Assembly: GCA_900540785.1 (NCBI GenBank)
Contig: UQHF01000010.1
Location: 42,092-106,091, forward strand
Origin: an uncultured Blautia sp.
GTDB lineage: Bacteria > Bacillota > Clostridia > Lachnospirales > Lachnospiraceae
Length of the DNA stretch: 64,000 bases
Reading direction: 5' to 3'
Under the pieces are notes generated by a model. That model did not search any database and had not been told where the DNA came from. It saw nothing but the letters and a program-made list of their open reading frames with translations. The translations under genes were made by a program, and so were the position numbers. Below, one piece after another: positions 1 through 8,719 of this stretch. How positions within the stretch are numbered: position 1 is the stretch's first letter; each line of letters opens with the position of its first letter.

Positions 1-697
1 GGATTACTGCGGTTATCCCATTTATACAGACGAAAAACTGGAGGAATATATTGAACTGGCGCTTCATAAAAAGAAACAGCTTCTTGCCCACTGTAATGGC
101 GATGCAGCGGCAGAACAGTATATTACACAGTTTGAAGCAGCGATGGGAAAACTGGGCGAAAAAGACAGCCACCGCGCAGTGATGGTACACGCCCAGCTTG
201 TAAGAGAAGACCAGTTAAAGAGAATGGCAGAAATGCAGATGATGCCAAGCTTTTTTGTGGTGCATACCTATTACTGGGGAGATATTCATGTAAAGAATTT
301 CGGGCGGGAGAGAGGAAGTCAGATTTCGCCTGTAAAATCAGCCGTAAAAAACCACATGAAATATACCTTTCACCAGGATACGCCTGTTGTTCCTCCGGAT
401 ATGCTCCGTACCGTATGGAGCGCAGTGAACCGCATTTCAAAATCCGATCAGAGTATTGGAAAAAATCAACGGGTTTCTGTGATGGAAGCATTAAAAGCCA
501 TCACGGTATACGCGGCGTATCAGTATTTTGAAGAAGAGGAAAAGGGAACGATTGAAAAAGGAAAGAAAGCAGACTTTGTAATATTAAGTGAAGATCCACT
601 GGAAACAGAGCCGGAAAAACTGACATCGATCCAGGTTCTTATGACAGTCAAAGAAAATGAAGTGGTTTATGAAACCGCAGATTTCAATAAAAATTGA
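1..697 (+). CDS. Amidohydrolase family protein (YtcJ-like), 5' truncated
   Basis: The reading frame is open from the first bases of the window, so the start lies outside; 231 C-terminal residues are visible. The fragment carries a metal-site-like segment AHCNGDAA near its residues 29-36, a later VHTYYWGD segment, and a C-terminal KGKKADFVILSEDP stretch, which is the usual end of amidohydrolases where the small beta-domain closes. These features fit the amidohydrolase-3 (YtcJ/exoenzyme-regulatory type) branch, which hydrolyses C-N bonds with a metal-bound water. The substrate cannot be told. The stop codon lies inside the -35 box of the next gene's promoter, so the two genes are separate transcription units. 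Confidence 0.85.
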   Translation, partial: DYCGYPIYTDEKLEEYIELALHKKKQLLAHCNGDAAAEQYITQFEAAMGKLGEKDSHRAVMVHAQLVREDQLKRMAEMQMMPSFFVVHTYYWGDIHVKNFGRERGSQISPVKSAVKNHMKYTFHQDTPVVPPDMLRTVWSAVNRISKSDQSIGKNQRVSVMEALKAITVYAAYQYFEEEEKGTIEKGKKADFVILSEDPLETEPEKLTSIQVLMTVKENEVVYETADFNKN

Positions 698-722
698 CAA
701 ACACAGAAAGCAATGTTATAAT
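694..722 (+). promoter_or_regulatory. Consensus sigma-A promoter for the FUSC gene
   Basis: TTGACA at 694-699 and TATAAT at 717-722 are both perfect consensus hexamers separated by exactly 17 bases. The -35 box contains the TGA stop of the upstream gene (695-697). Transcription should start near 729, giving a leader of about 35 bases before the ATG at 765. Confidence 0.85.
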
Positions 723-764
723 GCTTCCTTGCTATCTGAAAACAGAAAAGAAAGGATTGATTTT

Positions 765-1808
765 ATGACATTTTATCAGGAACTGCAGTTAAATCAGGCT
801 GGCTCAAAGGCAATGGTAAAAAATGCCAAAAGCCCACGGGAGAAACTTCATCATACATGTATCTATATGTTTAAAATTGGGATTACCCTGCTTTTCTGTA
901 TGGCATTTGTTATGGCATTTGGCCGGATTTTTGGAGATGGAAACAGCACAGTAGGCGTTGTGGTACTTTTATTTCTCATGGTATTTAAGAATGCAGATTT
1001 TGGGATTTGTATGCGCCATTCTCTTAAAGTGATGGCAGCTATTTTCGGGATTTTAATCATAGGTCCCAGACTTGCGAATATGGCTGGTCCGGTTCCCGGA
1101 ATGGTACTGAATATTGCGTTTATTTTTCTTCTCGCATTTATCAGTTGCCATAATATTATTATGTCAAACCATTCCACTGTGATTCTGGGGTATCTTCTTC
1201 TTTACGGATATGATGTGACAGGAAAAGATTACGGACTTCGAATTGCAGGGCTTGTACTGGGAGCGGTGCTCACAGGGATTGTATTCTACAGAGGACACCG
1301 CAATTATGAGTACAAGAGAGATTTAAAAAGTATTTTTGAAGAATTTGATATTCATTCCTCACGAACAAGATGGCAGATTTCCATGACGCTTGGAGTTTCT
1401 TCTGCCATGTGTTTTGCAGAGCTTCTCCATTTCCCGCGTTCTATGTGGATCGGAATTGCTGTTATGTCAGTTATGGTTCCTTTTGAGCAGGATTTAAAGA
1501 AGCGAACAAAAGGAAGGATCCCGGGAAATCTCTTCGGCGGTATTTTATTTGTGGTCCTTTATGTCATACTGCCGCCTTCCTTCCTCTCTTATGCGGGAAT
1601 TATAGGCGGGATCGGAGTGGGACTTTCCGCAAGCTACGGCTGGCAGTCGGTATTTAACTCTCTTGGAGCAATGGCAGTTGCCACAGGGCTTCTGGGACTT
1701 CCGGCAGCTGTTTTCTTCCGTATTTTCCATAATGTATGCGGAAGTATTTACGGACATCTCTTTTATAGATTTTTTAACCGGTCAGTAAACTGTATTCCGG
1801 CAGAATAA
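765..1808 (+). CDS. FUSC-family (aromatic acid exporter-like) membrane protein
   Basis: A 347-residue polytopic membrane protein. The N-terminal half has several hydrophobic helices after a basic cytoplasmic start (residues 1-40), and the C-terminal half holds the FUSC-type signature region in which a WQISMTLGVSSA helix is followed by FPRSMWIGIAVMSVMVPFEQD and a KKRTKGRIPGNLFGG segment. Families with this architecture include bacterial aromatic-acid or fusaric-acid efflux proteins; the substrate here is unknown. The frame is open further upstream to 657, but the ATG at 765 has an AAAGGA site at the right distance and lies downstream of a perfect promoter at 694-722, so it is taken as the start. 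A terminator follows directly. Confidence 0.8.
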   Translation: MTFYQELQLNQAGSKAMVKNAKSPREKLHHTCIYMFKIGITLLFCMAFVMAFGRIFGDGNSTVGVVVLLFLMVFKNADFGICMRHSLKVMAAIFGILIIGPRLANMAGPVPGMVLNIAFIFLLAFISCHNIIMSNHSTVILGYLLLYGYDVTGKDYGLRIAGLVLGAVLTGIVFYRGHRNYEYKRDLKSIFEEFDIHSSRTRWQISMTLGVSSAMCFAELLHFPRSMWIGIAVMSVMVPFEQDLKKRTKGRIPGNLFGGILFVVLYVILPPSFLSYAGIIGGIGVGLSASYGWQSVFNSLGAMAVATGLLGLPAAVFFRIFHNVCGSIYGHLFYRFFNRSVNCIPAE

Positions 1809-1819
1809 AGCACAAAAAG

Positions 1820-1849
1820 GCTTCCTTCAAAAATGAGGGAAGCTTTTTT
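1820..1849. terminator. Bidirectional intrinsic terminator between FUSC and MATE genes
   Basis: A 9-bp stem (1820-1828 with 1835-1843, one G-U pair) and a 6-base loop are followed by six T on the plus strand. An A-run at 1814-1818 provides a T-run on the minus strand, so it can serve both convergent genes. Confidence 0.8.
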
Positions 1850-1850
1850 C

Positions 1851-3179
1851 TTACACATAATGGTAAACATTTCTTTTTTTCCGGAAATAGAAAAGAGATA
1901 AAAATACGGTGAAAAACTCTGCTGCCGGAACAGCAAGCCAGATGCCGGTTACTCCCAGAACAGCAGGGAGAAGCAGAATATTCAGCACAAGAAGTACAAA
2001 GGTGCGGACAAAGGAAATAATTGCCGATGTTTTTCCATCGGAAAATGCCGTAAACATAGAAGAGGCAAAAATATTGATTCCAGCAAATATATAGTTTATG
2101 GAAAACAGGAAAAATCCTTCTTTTGCAATAGCATACGTTTCTGTTTCCACCGGTGTGAAAATCTGCACAATAAAGGGAGCGCTTAAAAGGGCAAGGGCAG
2201 TAATGACAACAGAGGAAACAGAAATAAATCCGACGCATATTTTGAAAATTCTCCGAAGAAGCACACGGTTGTCCCTTCCGTAATTGTAGCTGATAACGGG
2301 AGCCACTCCCATAGAAAATCCCATGTACATGGCAGTGAAAAGGAACTGGCCGTAAAGCACGATCGTAATTGCCGCAACCCCGGTTTCTCCTAAAAATTTC
2401 AGCATGACCATATTAAAAAGATAGGTGACAACTGCGGTGGAGAGATTTGTTACCATCTCTGATGAGCCGTTTGTACAGCTGTCCATCAGGATCCGGAAAC
2501 GGAATTTCGGACGGACAAAATGAAGAGAGCCGTGGAAACAGGAAAAATAAACAAGACCTGCTACAGCAGGAATCAACTGTCCGATTCCGGTTGCAAGCGC
2601 CGCCCCTTTGATTCCCATATGCAAAGGTCCCATAAAAAGATAATCAAGAACCATATTTGCAATTCCGCCGCTTATAGTAAGAGCAAGCCCTGCAATGGGC
2701 TTTCCGGCAGTGACGAAAAAAGTCTGGAACAAAAGCTGCAGCATACAGGCAGGAGCCAGGAAAAGACAGATACCAAGATAATCCATACAGTAATCAACAA
2801 GTACGGGCGTTGCTCCCAGAGCCGTCACGATTGGTTCCAGAAAAAGATTTCCAAAAATCATCATAAGAACTCCCAGAATAAAGCCGAAGAGTACCAGGAA
2901 AGAGAAATCCTCCTTTGCCTCTTTTTCTTTTCCCTCTCCCAGTTTTTTTGCAATGACAGCACTTCCTCCTGATGCGAGCATGACTCCTGCTGCAATTAAA
3001 AGATTAATGACGGGATATACAATATTGACAGAGGAGAGTGCTTCTTCGCCTACAAATCTGGATACGAAAATTCCATCTACAATGGTATAGAGAGACATGA
3101 AAACCATCATCACCATAGTAGGAAACGCAAAACGCAGCAGCGAAAAAAGTTTAAAGTCTTTTGCGATAGAATTTGACAT
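1851..3179 (-). CDS. MATE family efflux transporter
   Basis: A 442-residue membrane protein with about twelve hydrophobic helices and the internal two-fold layout of MATE exporters. The N-terminal part has the family-like motifs FAFPTMVMMVFMSLYTIVDGIFVSRFVG and, later, GGSAVIAKKLGEG; the second half repeats the pattern with GFSMGVAPVISYNYG. This places it near the MepA/DinF-like Na+ or H+ coupled multidrug exporters. The gene is divergent from a MerR-type regulator with a GyrI-like ligand-binding domain, and its promoter has the unusual 19-bp spacer of MerR-controlled promoters, so drug-inducible expression is likely. The substrate range is not deducible. Confidence 0.9.
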   Translation of the reverse strand: MSNSIAKDFKLFSLLRFAFPTMVMMVFMSLYTIVDGIFVSRFVGEEALSSVNIVYPVINLLIAAGVMLASGGSAVIAKKLGEGKEKEAKEDFSFLVLFGFILGVLMMIFGNLFLEPIVTALGATPVLVDYCMDYLGICLFLAPACMLQLLFQTFFVTAGKPIAGLALTISGGIANMVLDYLFMGPLHMGIKGAALATGIGQLIPAVAGLVYFSCFHGSLHFVRPKFRFRILMDSCTNGSSEMVTNLSTAVVTYLFNMVMLKFLGETGVAAITIVLYGQFLFTAMYMGFSMGVAPVISYNYGRDNRVLLRRIFKICVGFISVSSVVITALALLSAPFIVQIFTPVETETYAIAKEGFFLFSINYIFAGINIFASSMFTAFSDGKTSAIISFVRTFVLLVLNILLLPAVLGVTGIWLAVPAAEFFTVFLSLFYFRKKRNVYHYV

Positions 3180-3196
3180 TTTATATCACACCTTTC

Positions 3197-3225
3197 TTGA
3201 AATTTTTGTCAGTAACTGTTATGAT
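3197..3225 (+). promoter_or_regulatory. Promoter of the merR-type regulator gene
   Basis: TTGAAA at 3197-3202 and TATGAT at 3220-3225 with a 17-bp spacer point rightward to the regulator. The -10 box overlaps the -10 of the leftward MATE promoter, so binding of RNA polymerase at one should exclude the other. Confidence 0.6.
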
Positions 3226-3251
3226 AAAGTATCGGGTAACACGATAGTCAA
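3221..3251 (-). promoter_or_regulatory. MerR-type promoter with 19-bp spacer and operator dyad (MATE gene)
   Basis: On the minus strand TTGACT (3251-3246) and TATCAT (3226-3221) are separated by 19 bases, the over-long spacer that MerR-family activators untwist. Inside the spacer is a dyad, TATCG (3230-3234) and CGATA (3242-3246) around a 7-base centre, close to the middle of the spacer. This is the classical architecture of BmrR/MerR-controlled promoters. Confidence 0.8.
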
Positions 3252-3275
3252 GAGTTTTATGGAGAGAAAAAGAAA

Positions 3276-4088
3276 ATGAATAAAGAGAGCTTTCTTACAA
3301 CAGGGGAATTTGCAAGGCTTGCAGGCGTGACAAAACACACCCTGTTTTATTATGATGAAATTGGACTCTTTTCTCCTGAAGTAAAGACAGAAAACGGGTA
3401 TCGCTATTATTCTGTTGCCCAGCTTGACGTATTTGATGTAATTTATACCTTAAAAGAGCTGGGGGTGTCTCTTGAAGAAATCCGCGAATATATGGAAAAT
3501 CGCACCCCGGCTTCCCTTCTTGCACTTTTTCAGAAAGAAGAGAAGATGATAAGCCAGCAGATCACCCATCTTAAAAATATAAGAAACTGGATCCGAAAAA
3601 AAGAAAAAATCATTCATTTTATAACAGAAGAAGATCTTGATGAAATCTGTATGATACAGGAGCCGGAATCATATCTGATCTGCGGGGAGGCAAAGGAGAA
3701 CGATGACAAAACATGGGCGGAGGAAATTGGGAAGCTGCTTGAGCTGTGCAGACAGAAGGGGATCAAAACAACCGGTTCCATCGGATACCTGCAGAAGAAA
3801 GAGGATATTGAAAAAGGGATTTTCGACCACTACCGGGTGTTTTATGAGAGGATGGATAAAAAGCCGTCAGGAATCCCTTTCCAGATAAGACCTGCCGGAA
3901 CTTATCTCACTGCATATCACAGAGGAAGATGGCAGGAATTTTCCAGAACTTACAGAAAAATCCTGGACTATATACAGAAAAATAATCTTTCTTCGGATCT
4001 CTGTTTTTATGAGGACACCATACTAGACAGTCTTGCCTGTCAGAGAGAGGAAGATTATATTACAAAAATCACGTGCCGCATTCTGTGA
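3276..4088 (+). CDS. MerR family transcriptional regulator with GyrI-like effector domain
   Basis: A 270-residue protein. Residues 1-75 form a winged helix-turn-helix with the MerR signature TGEFARLAGVTKHTLFYYDEIGLF and the NGYRYYS wing. A coiled-coil linker (about 80-120, rich in Lys and Ile) joins it to a C-terminal domain of about 150 residues that resembles GyrI-like/BmrR ligand-binding domains, which bind amphipathic drugs. The gene is divergent from the MATE exporter and shares a 95-base intergenic region holding a 19-bp-spacer promoter with a dyad. The likely role is to sense a toxic compound and activate the exporter. Confidence 0.9.
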   Translation: MNKESFLTTGEFARLAGVTKHTLFYYDEIGLFSPEVKTENGYRYYSVAQLDVFDVIYTLKELGVSLEEIREYMENRTPASLLALFQKEEKMISQQITHLKNIRNWIRKKEKIIHFITEEDLDEICMIQEPESYLICGEAKENDDKTWAEEIGKLLELCRQKGIKTTGSIGYLQKKEDIEKGIFDHYRVFYERMDKKPSGIPFQIRPAGTYLTAYHRGRWQEFSRTYRKILDYIQKNNLSSDLCFYEDTILDSLACQREEDYITKITCRIL

Positions 4089-4130
4089 ACACAGGCGGGA
4101 ACTGCGTGCAATGAGAAACAGAGAGGAGAT

Positions 4131-5075
4131 ATGATATTGAAGGATTATATGGCGCCTATGGAAGGCGTAACAAATTATATATACAGAAATGCGTACCATC
4201 AGTTTTACCACCCTATGGATAAATATTTTACACCCTTCATTTCCGCAAAGCCGAATAAGCGCTTTTCGGATAAGGAAATCCGGGAGGTTTCTCCGGAAAA
4301 TAACAAGGGAATGTACGTGGTTCCGCAGATCCTTACAAACAACGGAGATGATTTTCTGGAAACTGCCCGGATTTTAAAAGAAGATTTCGGATATAAAGAG
4401 GTAAACTTAAATCTCGGCTGTCCATCCGGGACGGTGACGGCAAAGGGAAAGGGCGCTGGATTCCTGGGAGAACCGGAAAAGCTTAAGCTTTTCTTTGATA
4501 AGATTTTTTCACAATGCGAGATGGAGATTTCTGTAAAAACAAGAATCGGGACAGATTATGAGGAGGACTGGGAGGCACTTCTTAAAATTTACGAAAGCTT
4601 TCCCATAAAAGAACTGATCATACACCCGCGTCTTTTAAAAGATTACTATGGAAATACACCGCGTCTTGCAGCTTTTATAAAAGCACAGAAAGAGCTGTCT
4701 GTTCCTCTTTGCTATAACGGCGATTTGTTTACAAAAGAGGATTACGAACGGATTTTAGAAGAGATCCCTGGTACCGATACTTTTATGTTTGGAAGAGGAA
4801 TCATTAAAAAGCCGTGGCTTCTTTCTCTGATCCGCGATGGGGAAAAGCCGGATAAAAAGAAACTGCGGGCATTTCACGATGTGCTTTACCATTCGTATCA
4901 GGAAATTTTAAGCGGGGAACGAAATGTACTGTTCCGTATGAAGGAGCTTTGGAGCTATATGGCGCCTTCTTTTACAAATTATGAAAAATATGCGAAAAAA
5001 ATAAAAAAAGCACAGAATCTTTGCTCCTACAATGAGGCAGTAGAAATGCTGTTTTCCTCGCAGGAGCTGATCTGA
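4131..5075 (+). CDS. dus: tRNA-dihydrouridine synthase family protein
   Basis: Reduces uridine to dihydrouridine in tRNA using FMN and NAD(P)H. The protein (314 residues) begins with the Dus N-terminal APMEGVTNYIYR motif, has the conserved NLGCPSG segment with the catalytic Cys near residue 99, then VKTRIG, HPR and CYNGDLFT segments and a GRGIIKKPWL motif of the FMN phosphate site. The ATG at 4131 sits only two bases after GAGGAG; the in-frame TTG at 4137 has a better 8-base spacing and gives MKDYMAPMEG, so it may be the true start. Which tRNA position is modified cannot be read from the sequence. Confidence 0.9.
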   Translation: MILKDYMAPMEGVTNYIYRNAYHQFYHPMDKYFTPFISAKPNKRFSDKEIREVSPENNKGMYVVPQILTNNGDDFLETARILKEDFGYKEVNLNLGCPSGTVTAKGKGAGFLGEPEKLKLFFDKIFSQCEMEISVKTRIGTDYEEDWEALLKIYESFPIKELIIHPRLLKDYYGNTPRLAAFIKAQKELSVPLCYNGDLFTKEDYERILEEIPGTDTFMFGRGIIKKPWLLSLIRDGEKPDKKKLRAFHDVLYHSYQEILSGERNVLFRMKELWSYMAPSFTNYEKYAKKIKKAQNLCSYNEAVEMLFSSQELI

Positions 5076-5087
5076 CAGGAGGATCCT

Positions 5088-5624
5088 ATGGAATTAAATC
5101 AGTTTGAATCGTTTATTTCTCAGTTTCCCATATATGAATACCGCCTGATTGAGACGGCAGATATTTCTATAGAAGAGAGAGTCCGCATCATCTGCGAGCA
5201 GGAGTGCGAGCGGTATGGAAGCACCTGGGCGTGTCCTCCGGGAGTGGGCTCTTTAAAAGAATGCGGCAAAAAGATTAAAAGCTACCCTCAGGGGATTTTC
5301 TTTTCCAGTGTGGCGGAGGTTTCTGATCTTATGAATATGGAAGAAATGCTCTCTACACGAAAAGCTCACGAAGAAATTACAACAGAGGTGGGGAACTTTA
5401 TAAAAGAGGCAGGACATGAAATTTATATTCTTTCCACAGAATCCTGTGACCTCTGTTCCCCCTGCGCCTATACAGAGGGAAAACCGTGCCGTTATCCGGA
5501 TAAGATGCATCCCTGCCTGGAAAGTCACGGCGTTGTGGCAAATGCCATTGTAGAAGATCAGAATATGGAATATAATCTTGGCGGAAATACCATTCTCTGG
5601 TTTTCCCTGATTCTCTTTCGCTGA
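5088..5624 (+). CDS. DUF2284 cysteine-rich putative metal-binding protein
   Basis: A 178-residue soluble protein with many cysteines: one group in the segment ICEQECERYGSTWACPPG (residues 34-51), and a second cluster in ESCDLCSPCAYTEGKPC followed by HPCLES (about 118-148). The layout matches DUF2284, a family annotated as predicted metal-binding and possibly carrying an iron-sulfur cluster. No enzymatic role is established. It starts 12 bases after dus with an AGGAGG site at 5077-5082, so it is probably co-transcribed with dus. Confidence 0.8.
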   Translation: MELNQFESFISQFPIYEYRLIETADISIEERVRIICEQECERYGSTWACPPGVGSLKECGKKIKSYPQGIFFSSVAEVSDLMNMEEMLSTRKAHEEITTEVGNFIKEAGHEIYILSTESCDLCSPCAYTEGKPCRYPDKMHPCLESHGVVANAIVEDQNMEYNLGGNTILWFSLILFR

Positions 5625-5680
5625 TTCATACATAGGGCGCCTTCCTTCGGCATAAATTAAAAGAGCCGGAGGATTTTTTA

Positions 5681-5956
5681 ATGAAAAAATTAGGACATCT
5701 GAAAGAAAATCTTGTAACAGCCCTGGAAATACCGGAGGATCTGGCATACAGGGAAGTGCTCCTTACGGTTACGGGAAGAGAGTCTGTTATAATCGAAAAT
5801 TATAAAAGTATTTTGAAATACACTGCACAAGAGGTGGAGGTTCTTACATTTCGGGGAAGACTTAAACTTTGCGGCAAAAATCTGGAAATTCTTTCTTATA
5901 CACCAGAGGAAATGCAGATCAAAGGAAGAATCTGCGGAATCTTTTTTGAATCATAA
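5681..5956 (+). CDS. yqfC: Sporulation protein YqfC
   Basis: A 91-residue protein of the YqfC/YabP family, with the family's pattern of short beta strands including REVLLTVTGRESVIIENYKSIL and a C-terminal IKGRICGIFFES strand. In Bacillus this gene is sigma-E controlled and lies immediately upstream of yqfD and phoH, exactly as here. A GGAGGA site lies 7 bases before the ATG. I see no clear sigma-E promoter in the 56-base gap upstream. Identification rests on size, strand pattern and gene order. Confidence 0.85.
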   Translation: MKKLGHLKENLVTALEIPEDLAYREVLLTVTGRESVIIENYKSILKYTAQEVEVLTFRGRLKLCGKNLEILSYTPEEMQIKGRICGIFFES

Positions 5957-5965
5957 GGAGGAAAT

Positions 5966-7198
5966 ATGAAAGGAATGTTGCAGCTTTTTAAGGGCTGTCT
6001 CCGTATTTCTGTAGAAGGAGGGCAAACAGAGCGTTTTTTAAACCTGTGCAGATGTCAGAAGATTTCTCTTTTTGAAGTAAAGAGGACAGAAGAACAGAAA
6101 ATAATCGCCACCCTTTACCGGAAAGATTTTTTTAAGCTTCTTCCCATTCGGAGAAAAACAGGGGTAAAAATCCATATCTTGAATAAGAAAGGTCTTCCTT
6201 TCTGGATTCATAAAAACAGAAGGCGGAAAAGCTTTTTTGCAGGGATTTTTTTGTGCGGGGCGTTGATGCTCCTGCTTTCCGAACGCGTATGGAATATACA
6301 TATTGAGGGAAATATACAGTATGCAGACACGGAAATACTGGATTTTCTGGAAAAGAACGGTATTGTCCACGGGATGGCAAAAGGAAAAGTAGACTGTTCA
6401 GAAATCGCGGCTTCTCTTCGAAGAAATTATCCGGAAATCACCTGGGTTTCCGCCAAGCTTTCGGGAACAAGGCTGCTTCTCACCGTACAGGAAGGAAAAA
6501 GGCAGAAAAAAGAACAGACAAATTTATCTCCCTGCGATCTGAAAGCAGAGACAGAGGGAGAAATTGTAAAAATGATCACAAGAGCGGGAACGCCTCTTGT
6601 AAAAACAGGAGATGTATGTAAGCCGGGAGATATTCTCGTATCTGGAAAAGTGCCCATTATCAACGACAGTAAAGAGGTGGTAAGGGAGGCTTATGTACAT
6701 GCAGATGCAGATATTTATATCCGGCATGCTGTTTCTTATTATCATGAATTTCCCCTTGCGTATGAAAAAGAAATTCCGGAAGAAAAGATAAGAAAAACGT
6801 ACGGTCTTCGTTTTGGAAACTGGTACGCCAGCCTTTATGGAGGCGCAGAAAAAGGGTGGAAGACTGTAACAGAAGAATTTCCTCTTCAAATTACGGAAAA
6901 TTTCTGCCTGCCGGTTTCTTTTTATTCATTTACATCGACAGAGTACAGAAAAGTAAAAAGTGTGTATACAAAAGAGGAAGCAAAGCGGATTGCAGAAAAA
7001 AAGTTACACTTATTTGAGAAAAAATTAATGGAAAAAGGGGTTCAAATATCAGAAAATAATGTTAAAATAGACGTAAATCATACTGTATGCACAAGCAGCG
7101 GAAAGCTTGTCGTAATAGAAAAAACAGGCAGGGAAGCGCCGGTGCAGCAGGAGGAAGAAAAAGAAAGGACAGCAGTAGATGGGGAACAGCGTAATTGA
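5966..7198 (+). CDS. yqfD: Sporulation protein YqfD
   Basis: A 410-residue membrane-anchored protein. Residues 1-85 are a cytoplasmic, basic region with the GCLRISVEGG start typical of YqfD; one membrane helix spans about 90-105; the rest is an extracytoplasmic domain, and a charged tail rich in Glu and Lys ends it. YqfD (related to SpoIV-region proteins) is needed for sporulation in Bacillus, probably at the forespore membrane. The end overlaps the start of phoH by 20 bases, so the two are translationally linked. Confidence 0.88.
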   Translation: MKGMLQLFKGCLRISVEGGQTERFLNLCRCQKISLFEVKRTEEQKIIATLYRKDFFKLLPIRRKTGVKIHILNKKGLPFWIHKNRRRKSFFAGIFLCGALMLLLSERVWNIHIEGNIQYADTEILDFLEKNGIVHGMAKGKVDCSEIAASLRRNYPEITWVSAKLSGTRLLLTVQEGKRQKKEQTNLSPCDLKAETEGEIVKMITRAGTPLVKTGDVCKPGDILVSGKVPIINDSKEVVREAYVHADADIYIRHAVSYYHEFPLAYEKEIPEEKIRKTYGLRFGNWYASLYGGAEKGWKTVTEEFPLQITENFCLPVSFYSFTSTEYRKVKSVYTKEEAKRIAEKKLHLFEKKLMEKGVQISENNVKIDVNHTVCTSSGKLVVIEKTGREAPVQQEEEKERTAVDGEQRN

Positions 7199-8192
7199 AT
7201 TGCACACAGAAGTGCCCGTAAATCTTCAGGGAAATGTTTTCGGTCAGTTTGACGAGCACTTGAAATTAATAGAAAGAACGTTAAACGTGACTCTGATTTT
7301 CAGAGAGGGTGTTTTGAAAATTCTGGGAGGAGAAGGAAATGCAGCTCAGGCGAAAAAGCTCATAGAAGAACTGGTCCGTATGGCGGAAAGGGGCAATACC
7401 ATCACGAAACAGAATGTGACATATGCCCTTTCTCTTGCGATGGAGCAGGTGGGAGAAGTCCTCTCGGAAATTGATAAAGACTTTATCTGCAATACCATAC
7501 AGGGACGGCCGGTAAAGCCAAAAACACTGGGACAGAAAGAATACGTAGAGCAGATTCGAAAGAAAATGATCGTTTTTGGAGTAGGGCCTGCCGGAACCGG
7601 AAAGACGTACCTTGCGATGGCGATGGCAGTTACCGCTTTTCGAAATGAGGAAGTAAGCCGCATTATCCTTACACGACCTGCTATTGAGGCGGGAGAAAAG
7701 CTTGGGTTTCTTCCAGGAGACTTACAGAGTAAAGTAGATCCGTATCTTCGTCCTCTTTACGACGCGTTGTATCAGATCATGGGAGCGGACAGCTTTGCAA
7801 AAAATATGGAGCGGGGACTGATTGAGGTTGCTCCGCTTGCGTATATGAGGGGAAGAACCCTTGATAACGCCTTTATTATTTTGGATGAAGCTCAGAACAC
7901 GACCCCAGCCCAGATGAAAATGTTTTTAACGCGTATCGGCTTTGGCTCCAAGGTTGTGATCACAGGTGACGCATCTCAGAAGGATCTGCCGCGCGATGCT
8001 GTATCCGGTCTTGATGTGGCAATGAAGGTTCTTGGAAAAATTGAGGACATTGGATTTTGCAAACTGACAAGCAAGGACGTTGTGCGCCATCCGCTTGTAC
8101 AGCAGATCGTACAGGCGTATGAGGTATATGAGAAAAAACAGAAGCCGGAAAAACCGGCAATGCGTCCGGGAAGAAGAGGTGAGAGAAGATGA
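7179..8192 (+). CDS. phoH: PhoH family P-loop ATPase
   Basis: A 337-residue cytoplasmic ATPase. An N-terminal KH-like segment (to about residue 75) precedes the PhoH domain with Walker A GPAGTGKT at 136-143, the TRPAIEAGEKLGFLPG motif around 165-180 and Walker B FIILDEAQN at 232-240. PhoH proteins are linked to RNA metabolism, and co-occurrence with ybeY, as here, suggests a role in ribosome or RNA maturation. It overlaps yqfD by 20 bases and ybeY by 4 (ATGA), so expression is coupled. Confidence 0.95.
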   Translation: MGNSVIELHTEVPVNLQGNVFGQFDEHLKLIERTLNVTLIFREGVLKILGGEGNAAQAKKLIEELVRMAERGNTITKQNVTYALSLAMEQVGEVLSEIDKDFICNTIQGRPVKPKTLGQKEYVEQIRKKMIVFGVGPAGTGKTYLAMAMAVTAFRNEEVSRIILTRPAIEAGEKLGFLPGDLQSKVDPYLRPLYDALYQIMGADSFAKNMERGLIEVAPLAYMRGRTLDNAFIILDEAQNTTPAQMKMFLTRIGFGSKVVITGDASQKDLPRDAVSGLDVAMKVLGKIEDIGFCKLTSKDVVRHPLVQQIVQAYEVYEKKQKPEKPAMRPGRRGERR

Positions 8193-8683
8193 CAGTCAAT
8201 ATTGATTATGAAACAGAAAAAGAACTTGGGATAGATTACGCGTCTTTTGCCAATCAGGTGGCAGATAAGGTGTTGACGATGGAAAACTGCCCTTATGACG
8301 CACAGATCAATCTTGTTTTAACAGACAACGAGGAGATCAAAAGGGTAAATACGGAATTTCGGAATATCCAGGCGCCTACAGATGTGCTTTCTTTTCCAAT
8401 GATCCCTTTTGAGACGCCCGGGGATTATGACATTGTAGAGGAGGATGAGTCCTATTTTGACCTGGATACAGATGAGCTTCTTCTGGGAGACATTATGATT
8501 TCTGTAGACAAGGTATTTGCACAGGCGGAGGAATACGGGCATAGTGTAACCAGGGAATTTTCTTTCCTTGTTGCCCACAGTATGCTACACCTTCTGGGGT
8601 ACGACCACATGACGCCGGAGGAGGCTTCTGTGATGGAGGCAAAACAGGCAAAAGCGCTGGAGGAATTAGGTATTACAAGATAA
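8189..8683 (+). CDS. ybeY: rRNA maturation RNase YbeY
   Basis: A 164-residue metal-dependent endoribonuclease that takes part in 16S rRNA 3' end maturation and ribosome quality control. The zinc-binding signature HSMLHLLGYDH is intact with ligands H130, H134 and H140. A TDVLSFP motif at 64-70 precedes a family-typical acidic loop. The start overlaps the phoH stop by 4 bases. Confidence 0.96.
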   Translation: MTVNIDYETEKELGIDYASFANQVADKVLTMENCPYDAQINLVLTDNEEIKRVNTEFRNIQAPTDVLSFPMIPFETPGDYDIVEEDESYFDLDTDELLLGDIMISVDKVFAQAEEYGHSVTREFSFLVAHSMLHLLGYDHMTPEEASVMEAKQAKALEELGITR

Positions 8684-8719
8684 CAGTTTCATACGCAACG
8701 CAAACAGGGAGGCAGCAAA

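Noticed and set aside
657..764. N-terminal extension of the FUSC protein
   Set aside because: It would start before the promoter at 694-722 and overlaps the amidohydrolase end; the ATG at 765 has a proper ribosome-binding site.
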